Positions 36,413 through 45,075 of a stretch of DNA of 64,000 nt are shown here, piece after piece. The position numbers were made by a program, and so were the translations under genes. The notes beneath the pieces were generated by a model, which made no database searches, was not told where the DNA came from, and saw only the letters and a list, made by a program, of their open reading frames with translations. The stretch is from Trinickia violacea (GTDB lineage: Bacteria; Pseudomonadota; Gammaproteobacteria; Burkholderiales; Burkholderiaceae). Each line of letters starts with the position of its first letter. Position 1 is the stretch's first letter. The DNA lies in contig NZ_CP040078.1 of assembly GCF_005280735.1 (NCBI RefSeq), forward strand, positions 1-64,000, given 5' to 3'.

Positions 36413-38347
36413 TCAGGGCGTCCAGCGATACACAGTGATGCTGGAGCCCTTGACGTTGTTCTTCGTCACGACGTACTCGCCCGTCGATCGAAGGTAGGCC
36501 CGGATGCCGTACATCGAATCCATGGCGCTGCCGGCGTCCACGGCACTGCTGTTGGTATTGACCAGCGTGGCGTCGAGGCGGCCTGTGGCGAGGTTGAAGG
36601 CGTCGATGTTCGGCAGGGCTTGCCCGCTGCTGCTGAACCAGTAGCTGACGAAGAGATAGCTGCCGGCCGCGTCGATCGACTTGGCGTCGACGTGGGGGAG
36701 ATTGATCACCGGATTCGGCGCGGTGGTGTTGCCCGCGCTCCAGCCGTGATACACCTCGATCCGCGTGCCGATCGACGTCCAGTCCGTGCTCCCGACGATG
36801 CCCTGCGCGAGAATCATCGTGTCGCTGTCCGCGAGGTAGACGATGCGCGTCAGCGGCTGGATGCTCGCGGGAATGCGGATCGGGATGCCAGGCCCCCATG
36901 CCGGCTTGCCGCTGGCGTCGAAGCCGGTCAGCGGGTAGTGGTAGATGTAACCGGTCTTGTCCAGGCCGGCCCACACGCCGCCCTTGCTGTCGATACAGAA
37001 TCCGCTCGTGACCCGCAGGGTCGTATTGAACGCGGCGCCCGGAATCGAGGCATCCGGAATCGCGATGTAGCCGTTCGCCGCGTTGAAATGGAAAAAGTAG
37101 AAGATCGGCGGGTTTTGGCCGGACGCCACGAGGATCCGGTTCGCGCCGACGGAAACGAGCTGCCCGAAGTGCTCGTCGCGCTGGGTATCGCTCATGTCGA
37201 TGCGCGGGTCCGACGGGTAGGCGAACGGATCGACGGTGTTCGCGACGAAGGTGCCTCCCGCGCTGCCTTCGTAGAGGTTGGTGCCGCCGTAGAACAAGGC
37301 GCCATCGGTAACCGGGTCCGGGGCGGCGACGCCCTCGAAGTTGAGGGACTGAAGCGTCCACTGCAGGTCGCCGGCACCGTTGTACGCATGAATGTCGGTG
37401 CCGCCGTTGCGACCGAGGTCCCAACTGCCGCCCCACGGGTTGTTGAGCACGTAGAGATTGCCGGCCGTGTCCTTGCCGATGCCGACGACGCGGGTGAAGC
37501 GCTTCGCGCCGACCTGGCCTTTGATTCCCGTCGTGGTGTCGAGATAACCGCCTTGAATGCCGAAGGTACCGGCCAGCGTCGGCCTGCCCGAGAGGGTGTA
37601 GCGCTTGATGTTCATGTCGGGGCCCTCGTCCCCGACCATGAGCTGCCCCGCCGACGCATCGAAATAGAGCGCCGACGGCTGCGCCCCGCCGGGCATCTGG
37701 ATGGTGTTCAGCAGGGCGCCGGTTGGGCCGAACTCGTCGATCGCGCCCGCACTCTTGCGTGCGACCCAAACGTTGCCTGCGCTATCCAGGGCGAGCGCAC
37801 CTGGGCCTGAGATGTCGATGTCCCGCTGCCAGACACCGCCGGTGGTATAGACCCGGACGCGATTGCCGTAGAAGTCGCTCGCATAGAGGAGCGAGCCCGC
37901 CGTGGCGAGTCCGGTGATGACGTCGATCCGAGGCACATTGTTCGATGCACTGACCTGAATGAGAAGATCCCGGGCCCCCGTGGCGCGGTTGTATCGTCCC
38001 ACCGCTCCGCTTCCATACGACTTGTTGTACTGGTGTGCCGCGAAGATCGAAGTCGCGTTGCCCGTGATCGCGCTGCCCTGAAACTCGCCGTGCGCGCCGA
38101 TCGAGCCGAGGCTCTTGTGGTTCTGGTAGATCGCGACGCCGCCCTCGTACTCATCCCACATGGAGGCCGCATAGATGACGCCTTCGGGCGCGACCCACAT
38201 GGAGCGCGCGGTGTTGCCCACATGGGCGGCAAGGGTGCCATAGCTGTTCGCCAGCCAGTCAGTGGTGTTTTGCGCGTGACAAGCCGGCGCAATCGTGGCG
38301 ATCGCTGCGGCGAGGAGCGCAGCATGAAATCGTTTTTTTACGGCCAT
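36413..38347 (-). CDS. Secreted beta-propeller protein (NHL/SMP30-like)
   Basis: 644 residues with a clear signal peptide (cleavage near HAQ, ~26), so exported to the periplasm or outside. The mature part is a series of blade-like repeats: GNVWVARKSAGAIDEFGPTG, GNLYVLNNPWGGSWDLGR, GGVWAGLDKTGYIYHYP. Each has the Gly-Asn/Gly-Leu/Val-Tyr/Trp-Val pattern of NHL-type blades. No catalytic motif is seen. Function is not recognised; such propellers bind ligands or act as lactonase-like enzymes. It is transcribed toward the MFS gene at 35055. Confidence 0.8.
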   Translation of the reverse strand: MAVKKRFHAALLAAAIATIAPACHAQNTTDWLANSYGTLAAHVGNTARSMWVAPEGVIYAASMWDEYEGGVAIYQNHKSLGSIGAHGEFQGSAITGNATSIFAAHQYNKSYGSGAVGRYNRATGARDLLIQVSASNNVPRIDVITGLATAGSLLYASDFYGNRVRVYTTGGVWQRDIDISGPGALALDSAGNVWVARKSAGAIDEFGPTGALLNTIQMPGGAQPSALYFDASAGQLMVGDEGPDMNIKRYTLSGRPTLAGTFGIQGGYLDTTTGIKGQVGAKRFTRVVGIGKDTAGNLYVLNNPWGGSWDLGRNGGTDIHAYNGAGDLQWTLQSLNFEGVAAPDPVTDGALFYGGTNLYEGSAGGTFVANTVDPFAYPSDPRIDMSDTQRDEHFGQLVSVGANRILVASGQNPPIFYFFHFNAANGYIAIPDASIPGAAFNTTLRVTSGFCIDSKGGVWAGLDKTGYIYHYPLTGFDASGKPAWGPGIPIRIPASIQPLTRIVYLADSDTMILAQGIVGSTDWTSIGTRIEVYHGWSAGNTTAPNPVINLPHVDAKSIDAAGSYLFVSYWFSSSGQALPNIDAFNLATGRLDATLVNTNSSAVDAGSAMDSMYGIRAYLRSTGEYVVTKNNVKGSSITVYRWTP

Positions 38348-38436
38348 GACGAATGCTCTCCTGAGGGTAGGAATCCATTCATATGACCATATGCAGCCCG
38401 CTGCGCCTTTGCAAGCTCGCCGTGAACCATGTCACG

Positions 38437-39018
38437 TCACAAGCCGAATTCCCCTTTCATCATGCTCATGCGATCGACCACCCGCCGCGCATAGCCCTTG
38501 GCGCCCCCGCTGTAGCGATATAGCGCGTTCTCGAGGTTTCCATCCGATGCCGTTATGTAGTTATGCAGAATTTCTGAACCGATGCGGATATTCGTACCCG
38601 CGTCAGTCAAATCGGACGTGCGAAGGACGCGGTCTCGGTGCTGAGATGGGAGCACTTGCATGAGTCCCTTGGCGCCAACAACACTGACTGCAAACCGGTC
38701 GAAACTGGATTCGACCGCGATCACGGCAAGCAGCAACAACGGCGAGAGTGTGTAGCGCCCGGCGGCGTTCAGCACCGCGTGACCGATGTCCAATGCGTCG
38801 GGCAGCCCGATATGAAAACGGGCACTCACGACAGTTGCGATTTCCTCTGCTGTGGGCGTGCTCTCTCTGGGCGTGTCGAAAGTTGTTGACGTCGCGCCAT
38901 AAGACAGTCCCGCAAGCGACCCGAGGACCACGATCGCCGCCGCGACGACCATACCGCGGAGGCGATGCGCAATCGCGCGTGGCCAATCTGTCAAATCTTC
39001 GTTCAGATTCGCGATCAT
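38437..39018 (-). CDS. Lytic transglycosylase (SLT domain)
   Basis: 193 residues with an N-terminal membrane anchor or signal (~23-42) and an SLT goose-lysozyme-like domain (~80-185). Catalytic Glu103 lies in AVESSFDRFAVS, followed by GAKGLMQVLP and NIRIGSEILHNYI. It cleaves peptidoglycan in the periplasm. The small gene upstream ends four bases before this one starts, so they are co-transcribed. Small SLT proteins of this kind often serve secretion machines, but none is encoded nearby. Confidence 0.88.
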   Translation of the reverse strand: MIANLNEDLTDWPRAIAHRLRGMVVAAAIVVLGSLAGLSYGATSTTFDTPRESTPTAEEIATVVSARFHIGLPDALDIGHAVLNAAGRYTLSPLLLLAVIAVESSFDRFAVSVVGAKGLMQVLPSQHRDRVLRTSDLTDAGTNIRIGSEILHNYITASDGNLENALYRYSGGAKGYARRVVDRMSMMKGEFGL

Positions 39019-39021
39019 GGC

Positions 39022-39270
39022 CTACGACCAATCAAACATCGGGAACATCGGCCGCTCCCCTGCGGGAGGGTATATGCACCAGGTGCCGTCTCGATGACGA
39101 AAAAAGAACATGGCGACTGGACCTGCCGCCTTCAGGGTCTCGACGCACACATAACGTTGAACTGTGGATCGCCTGGTCCTGAACGCTGTGACATGGACCT
39201 GGGTCCCAGGCGCCGGGCCGAGCCAGTGATCGACCATCAGTCGCAAAGATTTTCCCGCGCTAGCCATCAT
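39022..39270 (-). CDS. Small hypothetical protein co-transcribed with the transglycosylase
   Basis: 82 residues, aromatic-rich end (GTWCIYPPAGERPMFPMFDW). Two adjacent ATG codons (39270, 39267) follow an AGGAGAGG site; the second has the better spacing. Three bases separate its stop from the transglycosylase ATG. No family is recognised. Confidence 0.6.
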   Translation of the reverse strand: MMASAGKSLRLMVDHWLGPAPGTQVHVTAFRTRRSTVQRYVCVETLKAAGPVAMFFFRHRDGTWCIYPPAGERPMFPMFDWS

Positions 39271-39615
39271 CCTCTCCTACTCAAAACGACCCAGCCTCGA
39301 AGAGCGTCTCAATACGATCGGCTTATCACTCACGCAATCGAACCATTCGTATCACGATCATTCTTATATGCATCGTTCTATAGCGAATGATATGTCTTCG
39401 AACGAGATAGTCAAGGATATTAGGGAATCCCCCAGGAAATGTCGCCGCTCGCGTCACCCGCCCTAACACAGCGCTACTTCGGCATCGCTACGATGCCCGG
39501 CACTGACTTGATCTGCGCTCACCCGTACCGGAAACCATCAAGCAATCTGTATCGGTACTGTACCGGCAACACTCGATAGACTTGCTCAACTGCGTATTCG
39601 ACCGGACCCTTCACC
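39271..39615. other. AT-rich divergent promoter region
   Basis: About 345 bases between the transglycosylase pair (minus) and the LysE gene (plus), with an AT-rich core at 39340-39425. ATCATTC (39357) and GAATGAT (39385) form an inverted repeat separated by 21 bases, and CATTCGTAT recurs as CATTCTTAT 15 bases on. It probably holds promoters in both directions. Confidence 0.45.
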
Positions 39616-40230
39616 ATGCCACTCGACCTCTTGAGCGCCCTGCCCGCCGGCATCCTGTTCGCGCTCGTCACGACGATCACGCCCGGCCCCAACAACGCGA
39701 TGCTGCTCGCCTCGGGCGTCAACTTCGGCTTTCGCCGCACGCTGCCGCACATCTGCGGAATCAGCGCGGGGGTGGCGGTGTTGATGCTGTCGGTCGGCTA
39801 TGGCCTCGGCGAAGCGTTCCGCCTGTTCCCGGCGCTGTACACGGTGATGGAAACCGCGAGCGTGCTCTACCTGCTGTACCTCGCTTGGAAAATCGGCACG
39901 TCGGATCAAGTGCAGGTGAAGAAGGGCGAACCGCGCCCGATGACGTTCTTCCAAGCTGTCGCGTTCCAATGGATCAACCCGAAAGCCTGGATGATGGTGC
40001 TCACCGCCGGTACCACGCTGCACCTCTCCGACGACTTCGGCTTCAACGCGATCCTGATGGCCGTGGTGTTCATCGTGATCGGCTTTCCGAGCATCAGCCT
40101 GTGGGCGGCCGGCGGCCTCGCGATGCGGCGCTTCCTGTCGAACCGGCAGCGGCTGCGTACGTTCAACATCACGATGGCGGTCCTGCTCGTGCTGTCGCTG
40201 TATCCGGTCGTCGAGCACTTCATCGCTTAA
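39616..40230 (+). CDS. LysE/RhtB-family amino acid exporter
   Basis: 204 residues, about six helices, with the family opening FALVTTITPGPNNAMLLASG and the central QWINPKAWMM motif. It exports amino acids or derivatives across the inner membrane. A LysR gene starts 60 bases downstream in the same direction. Confidence 0.9.
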   Translation: MPLDLLSALPAGILFALVTTITPGPNNAMLLASGVNFGFRRTLPHICGISAGVAVLMLSVGYGLGEAFRLFPALYTVMETASVLYLLYLAWKIGTSDQVQVKKGEPRPMTFFQAVAFQWINPKAWMMVLTAGTTLHLSDDFGFNAILMAVVFIVIGFPSISLWAAGGLAMRRFLSNRQRLRTFNITMAVLLVLSLYPVVEHFIA

Positions 40231-40289
40231 GCGGGTAGCGAGCGGGGTGCTCCATAATCGTGGCATCGCCACGCGCTGAGCCCCCGGAC

Positions 40290-41207
40290 ATGAATCTCCA
40301 CCGCCTCGACCTGGTTTCGCTTTCGCTCTTCACGCTCGTCGTTCGCAGCGGAAGCATCAGCAAAGGCGCCGAGCTTGCGCATCTCGCGGTAGGGGCCGCG
40401 AGCAAGCGCATCGCCGATCTCGAAGCCGCCGTCGGCACCGAGCTGTTCGAGCGCCATTCCCGAGGCATCACGCTGACGGCAGCCGGCGACGCGCTGCAGC
40501 GCCACGCCCAGCGCATCCTGAACGACGTCGACCAGCTCTCGGCCGATCTTTCCGATTACGCCGCGGGCGTCGTCGGCGTGGTGCGGCTGTGGGCGAACAC
40601 GTCGGCGATCACGCAATTCCTGCCCGCCGAGATCGCGGCCTTCACGGCGGCGAATCCGGAAATCCGCATCGAGCTCGAGGAGCAGAACAGCGAACAGGTG
40701 GCGCTGGCCGTGGTCGACGGTCAGGCCGATTTCGGCATCCTCGCGGATCAGATGCCGACGCTCGGCTTACAGACCACCTTCTACCGTCGCGATCAGCTCG
40801 TGCTGGTCGTGCCGACCTCCCACCCTTTGGCCCGCCGCAAGTCGATTTCCTTCGACGAAGCACTGGACTTCGATTTCGTCAGCCTCGCGCGCGATACGTC
40901 GCTCGCCAAGCGTCTGCAACTGGCCACCGATGCTTCCGGCAAACGCCTGAAATTGCGCATCCAGGTGCGCAGCTTCGACGCGATGTGCCTGATGGTCGCC
41001 GCGGGACTCGGCATCGCGGTGCTGCCGGATGCGGCCGTGCGTCCGCATCTGCGCTCGATGGGCTTGCACAAGATCGCTTTGTCCGAGGATTGGGCCGAGC
41101 GCCAGTTGCTCATTTGCGCGCGCGATCTCGGCGCGCTGCCCAAGCCCGCACGCTTGCTCGTCAACCATCTGATCGGCGCGGCGCCAGGTACCACGAAGGC
41201 GGCCTGA
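40290..41207 (+). CDS. LysR-family regulator
   Basis: 305 residues from ATG 40290. Helix-turn-helix at ~5-60 (FTLVVRSGSISKGAELAHLA) and an effector domain with the typical GQADFGILAD and MVAAGLGIAVLP segments. It precedes the CoA-transferase/HMGL-like/MFS unit in the same direction with a strong dyad in between, so it could control that unit or the upstream LysE gene. Confidence 0.88.
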   Translation: MNLHRLDLVSLSLFTLVVRSGSISKGAELAHLAVGAASKRIADLEAAVGTELFERHSRGITLTAAGDALQRHAQRILNDVDQLSADLSDYAAGVVGVVRLWANTSAITQFLPAEIAAFTAANPEIRIELEEQNSEQVALAVVDGQADFGILADQMPTLGLQTTFYRRDQLVLVVPTSHPLARRKSISFDEALDFDFVSLARDTSLAKRLQLATDASGKRLKLRIQVRSFDAMCLMVAAGLGIAVLPDAAVRPHLRSMGLHKIALSEDWAERQLLICARDLGALPKPARLLVNHLIGAAPGTTKAA

Positions 41208-41240
41208 CCCGCAGCTCGATCGCCTCGATCGTCGCGACGC

Positions 41241-41263
41241 AGCTTTCGCGTTTCGCGAAAGCT
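41241..41263 (+). terminator. Perfect hairpin between LysR and the CoA-transferase gene
   Basis: AGCTTTCGCG, loop TTT, CGCGAAAGCT: a perfect ten-base stem 33 bases after the LysR stop and about 110 before the next gene. No T-run follows. It may end LysR transcription or act as an operator or attenuator for the operon. Confidence 0.5.
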
Positions 41264-41371
41264 GGTTCTCCCACTGCCGCATTCCGCCCGCGCGCGCTCG
41301 CGCGCAGAATCGTTTTCATGACATCGCGCCTCGGTCACTCCACTGACGCAGGCGCCTATGGAGACACCCCC

Positions 41372-42589
41372 ATGAGCGGCCAATCCCCCTTCCCCGCGTC
41401 GCCCGCCGCGCTCAAAGGCGTGCGCGTGATCGAAATGGGCCAGCTGATCGCCGGCCCGTTCGCCGGCAAGACGCTCGGCGATTTCGGCGCCGACGTCATC
41501 AAGATCGAGCCGCCCGGCTCCGGCGATCCGCTGCGCAACTGGCGCTTGATGAAGGAAGGCACCTCGGTCTGGTGGCAAGTCCAGTCGCGCAACAAGCGCT
41601 CGGTCGCGCTCGATCTTCGCAGCGCGGAAGGGCAGGACATCGCCCGCCAGCTGATCGCCGAGGCCGACGTCCTCATCGAAAACTTCCGCCCCGGCACGCT
41701 CGAAAGCTGGGGCATGAGCTACGAGCAACTGTCGGCGCTGAACCCGCGGCTCGTCATGCTGCGCATCTCCGGCTACGGTCAGACCGGCCCCTATCGCGAC
41801 CTGCCGGGATTCGGCTCGATCGGCGAAGCGATGGGCGGACTGCGGCACCTGACGGGCGAGCCCGGCCGCGTGCCCGTGCGTTGCGGCATCTCGATCGGCG
41901 ACACGCTCGCCGCGCTGCACGGCGTGATCGGCGTGCTCACCGCGCTCTATCACCGCGACGCGAACGGCGGCAAAGGGCAAGTCATCGACGTCGCGCTTCA
42001 CGAAGCCGTGTTCAACGTGATGGAAAGCCTGATCCCCGAATACAGCGCGTTCGGCGCCGTGCGCGAAGCGGCCGGCAGCGCGCTGCCCGGCATCGCGCCG
42101 TCCAACGCGTATCGCTGCGCCGACGGCTATGTGCTGATCGCGGGCAACGGCGACAGCATCTTCAAGCGCTTGATGACGGCGATCGGCCGCGCCGATCTCG
42201 CCGCCGACCCGGCGCTCGCGAACAACGCGGGACGGGTCGAACGCGTCGACGAGCTGGACCGGGCGATCGAGCGCTGGAGCGTCGAACGGTCCGTGAAAGA
42301 CGTGCTCGCCGCGTTGTCGGATGCGGGCGTGCCCGCCGGCAAGATCTACACGGCCAAGGACATCGCCGAAGACCCGCACTACCGCGCCCGCGACATGATC
42401 CTTCGGCAAACCACGCGCGACGGCTACGAAGTCGACGTGCCGGGCATCGTGCCGAAGCTGATGGCGACGCCGGGCTCGATCCGCTCGTCGGCGCCGAAGC
42501 TCGGCGGCGACACCACCGACGTGCTGCGCGAGATCGGCCTTTCCGACGCGCGCATTGCCGAACTGCGCGAAAAAGGAGCGATTGCATGA
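41372..42589 (+). CDS. CaiB/BaiF-family CoA-transferase
   Basis: 405 residues, the family's usual length. Class III CoA-transferases move CoA between acyl-CoA and carboxylic acids. Marks are VIEMGQLIAGPFAGKTLGDFGADVIKIE-type N-terminus (shown here in part), NKRSVALDL, ENFRPGTLESWG, SGYGQTGPYRD and the acceptor-Asp segment ISIGDTLAAL. The ATG at 41372 follows GGAG by eight bases. Its stop overlaps the ATG of the HMG-CoA lyase-like gene, so the two are translationally coupled and likely act on one substrate. Confidence 0.9.
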   Translation: MSGQSPFPASPAALKGVRVIEMGQLIAGPFAGKTLGDFGADVIKIEPPGSGDPLRNWRLMKEGTSVWWQVQSRNKRSVALDLRSAEGQDIARQLIAEADVLIENFRPGTLESWGMSYEQLSALNPRLVMLRISGYGQTGPYRDLPGFGSIGEAMGGLRHLTGEPGRVPVRCGISIGDTLAALHGVIGVLTALYHRDANGGKGQVIDVALHEAVFNVMESLIPEYSAFGAVREAAGSALPGIAPSNAYRCADGYVLIAGNGDSIFKRLMTAIGRADLAADPALANNAGRVERVDELDRAIERWSVERSVKDVLAALSDAGVPAGKIYTAKDIAEDPHYRARDMILRQTTRDGYEVDVPGIVPKLMATPGSIRSSAPKLGGDTTDVLREIGLSDARIAELREKGAIA

Positions 42590-43590
42590 GCACGAACGTC
42601 TGGAACGGAGAACACCGCCGCATCCATATGCAAGAGGTCGGCACGCGCGACGGTCTGCAAGCCGAATGCGCATTCGTCGATACGCAGGACAAGATCGCGC
42701 TCGTCAACGCGCTGTCGGACTCGGGCGTGGCGAAGATCGAAGTGACCGCGTTCGTGTCGCCGCAAGCGATCCCCGCGCTGCGCGACGCGGAAATCGTGAT
42801 GCGTGAGATCGAGCGCAAGCCGGGCGTCGTCTATACGGCGCTCGTGCCCAACGTGCGCGGCGCCGAGCGTGCCATCGACGCGCGCGCGGACGAGCTGAAC
42901 CTCGTGATGTCCGCGAGCGAAAGCCACAACCTCGCGAACCTGCGCATGACGCAAGCGCAGTCGTTCGGCGCGCTCAAGCAGGTCGCGAGCCTCGCGCGTG
43001 CGTCGAAGCTGCCCGTCGACATCTCGCTGTCTTGCGCATTCGGCTGCCCGATGGAGGGGGACGTGTCGGAGGCCACCGTGCTGCACTGGTCGCAGCGCCT
43101 CATCGAAGAAGCGGGCGCGCGCGGCATCACGCTTTGCGATACGACCGGCATGGCCTATCCGAGCCAAGTCGCGCGGCTCACGGCGATGTTCATCGAGCAC
43201 TGGCCGCACACCGAATTGACGCTGCATTTCCACAATACGCGCGGCATGGGCCTCGCCAACGTGCTGGCCGCGATCGACGCGGGCGCGAATCGCTTCGACG
43301 CGTCGCTCGGCGGAATCGGCGGCTGTCCGTATGCGCCGGGTGCGAGCGGCAATGTCTGCAGCGAAGAGATCGTGCATGCGCTGGAATGCATGGGATACGA
43401 CACCGGCGTCGATCTTGCCGCGCTCATCGCGGCGTCGAAGCGCTTGCCGGCGCTGATCGGCCATGAAACGCCAAGCCAGATCGTCAAGGCGGGACGGCGG
43501 CTCGATCTGCATCCGCTGCCTGCGGATTTCGCCGCGATCCGCGAGCGGGCGTTGCAACGCGACGCGGCTTCTGCAGAACCGCGAGGTTGA
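42586..43590 (+). CDS. Hydroxymethylglutaryl-CoA lyase family protein
   Basis: 334 residues. HMGL-type TIM barrel that splits 3-hydroxy-3-methyl acyl-CoA by a retro-Claisen reaction using a metal. QEVGTRDGLQ, the HxH metal pair in LHFHNTRG and the catalytic Cys in GIGGCPYAPGASGN are all present. The ATG overlaps the upstream stop. Paired with a CoA-transferase and not with acyl-CoA carboxylases of leucine breakdown, so the substrate is likely a free 3-hydroxy-acid (HMG, citramalate or similar) imported by the next gene; this is inference. Confidence 0.9.
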   Translation: MSTNVWNGEHRRIHMQEVGTRDGLQAECAFVDTQDKIALVNALSDSGVAKIEVTAFVSPQAIPALRDAEIVMREIERKPGVVYTALVPNVRGAERAIDARADELNLVMSASESHNLANLRMTQAQSFGALKQVASLARASKLPVDISLSCAFGCPMEGDVSEATVLHWSQRLIEEAGARGITLCDTTGMAYPSQVARLTAMFIEHWPHTELTLHFHNTRGMGLANVLAAIDAGANRFDASLGGIGGCPYAPGASGNVCSEEIVHALECMGYDTGVDLAALIAASKRLPALIGHETPSQIVKAGRRLDLHPLPADFAAIRERALQRDAASAEPRG

Positions 43591-43684
43591 GCGCAAACTA
43601 TTTCGCCATCACATTGGGCGCCCGCAAGAACAGACGATTAAAAAATCGCAAAGGCGCCCGCGTGCCCACACAGGAGACGACAAC

Positions 43685-45043
43685 ATGCAAGAAACCCACA
43701 TCGCGCAGCCACCCAAAGCGCACTGGTACGACGGCCTCACGCCCACTCACTGGCGCGTGCTGCGCGGCAGCTTCCTCGGCTGGATCTTCGACGGCTTCGA
43801 AGCGCTCGCGCTCGTCGTCGTGCTCGCGCCGATGCTCAAGTCGGTGCTCACGCCCGAGCAGGCGTTGTCGACGCCCGTCTACGCGGGCGGCGTGATCGGC
43901 ATCACGCTGCTGGGCTGGGGCGTCGGCGGTCTGGTCGGCGGCATCCTCGCGGACTATGTCGGGCGCAAACGCATGATGCTGTGGTCGGTGTTCCTCTATG
44001 CGATGTTCTCCGGGCTGACCGCGTTTTCCGGCTCGTTCTTCGTGCTGTGCTCGCTGCGCTTTCTCACGGGCCTCGCGATGGGCAGCGAATGGAGCACCGG
44101 TGTTGCGCTCGTTTCGGAAACGTGGCCCGAGCATGCCCGCGCCAAAGGCGCAGGCTTTCTGCAATCGGGATTCGGCTGGGGGACGCTGCTTGCGGCTGTC
44201 GTCTGGTATGCGCTTTCGTCGGCGCACCCGTTGGGTGCCGAGACCTGGCGGCTGATGTTCGTCGCCGGCGCGTTGCCTGCGTTGTTCGTGCTCTATCTGC
44301 GGCGCGGCTTGAGCGAATCGGAGAAGTGGCAACAGGCCGTCAAGGAGAAGCGTTGGAGCGCGACTGCCGATGCAAGCGGCCGTGCTACGGCTAAAGCAGG
44401 CAACGCGGACAAGCGCCCGTTCACGCTCAAGCAATTGTTCAGCGAGCGCGAAGCGCTGCGCCGCACGCTGTTGACGATGCTCCTGTCGGTCATTTCGACC
44501 ACGGGCTGGTGGGCCATTTCGAGCTGGCTGCCGACGTTCACGGTCTCGCTGGCAAAAGCGACGAGCGCCGCGGACGCCCTCGCGTGGGGCTCGCGGATCT
44601 CGATCGTCTACACCGTCGGCGCGATCGTCGCGTATCTGGCGTCGGGCTTCATCGTCGATTCGATCGGCCGGCGCGCGTTCCTGTGCATGACGTTCGTGGG
44701 CTCGCTCATCACGACGATCATCACGTACCACTACACGGCGACGCTAAGCGGAATGCTGATCATCGCGCCGATCAACGGGTTCTTCACGCTCGGCTGCGCA
44801 TATGCATGGATGGCGATCTATCCGTGCGAGCTGTTCACGCCGACGGTGCGCTCGACGGCCATCAGCTTCGTGTTCAACGCGGCGCGTTTGATCGCTTGGG
44901 TGTTTCCGATTCTGTCGGGCTCGATGATCAAGGCGTTCGGCGGGGTGTCGCATGCGGCGCTGATCATGAGCTCGTGCTACGTGCTCGGGATCTTGATTCC
45001 GTGGTTCTTGCCGGAAACGCGTGGCAAGGGGTTGCCGGAGTGA
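43685..45043 (+). CDS. MFS metabolite symporter of the CoA-transferase/lyase unit
   Basis: 452 residues from ATG 43685 behind an AGGAG site. SFLGWIFDGFEALALVVVLAP and LADYVGRKRMMLWSVF are typical of sialate/aromatic acid-type symporters. A hydrophilic central loop (~225-255) holds Lys/Ala residues. It follows the HMGL-like gene by 94 bases in the same direction and probably imports that pathway's acid. Confidence 0.87.
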   Translation: MQETHIAQPPKAHWYDGLTPTHWRVLRGSFLGWIFDGFEALALVVVLAPMLKSVLTPEQALSTPVYAGGVIGITLLGWGVGGLVGGILADYVGRKRMMLWSVFLYAMFSGLTAFSGSFFVLCSLRFLTGLAMGSEWSTGVALVSETWPEHARAKGAGFLQSGFGWGTLLAAVVWYALSSAHPLGAETWRLMFVAGALPALFVLYLRRGLSESEKWQQAVKEKRWSATADASGRATAKAGNADKRPFTLKQLFSEREALRRTLLTMLLSVISTTGWWAISSWLPTFTVSLAKATSAADALAWGSRISIVYTVGAIVAYLASGFIVDSIGRRAFLCMTFVGSLITTIITYHYTATLSGMLIIAPINGFFTLGCAYAWMAIYPCELFTPTVRSTAISFVFNAARLIAWVFPILSGSMIKAFGGVSHAALIMSSCYVLGILIPWFLPETRGKGLPE

Positions 45044-45075
45044 GGCTTGGGGGCAAGGCAAGACGCGGCGCCGTG

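Noticed and set aside
35055..37769. Apparent 904-codon fusion of a transporter with an upstream extension
   Set aside because: The extension is a shadow of the beta-propeller gene in another frame; the transporter has a normal start at 36296.
40793..42673. 626-codon minus-strand frame
   Set aside because: Antisense to the LysR and CoA-transferase genes; composition is rich in Arg, Ala, Gly and His as in shadow frames.
43621..43670. Repeated GGCGCCC and a CGATT-AAAA-AATCG stem upstream of the MFS gene
   Set aside because: Short and GC-driven; could be chance in the 94-base gap, so not listed as a site.
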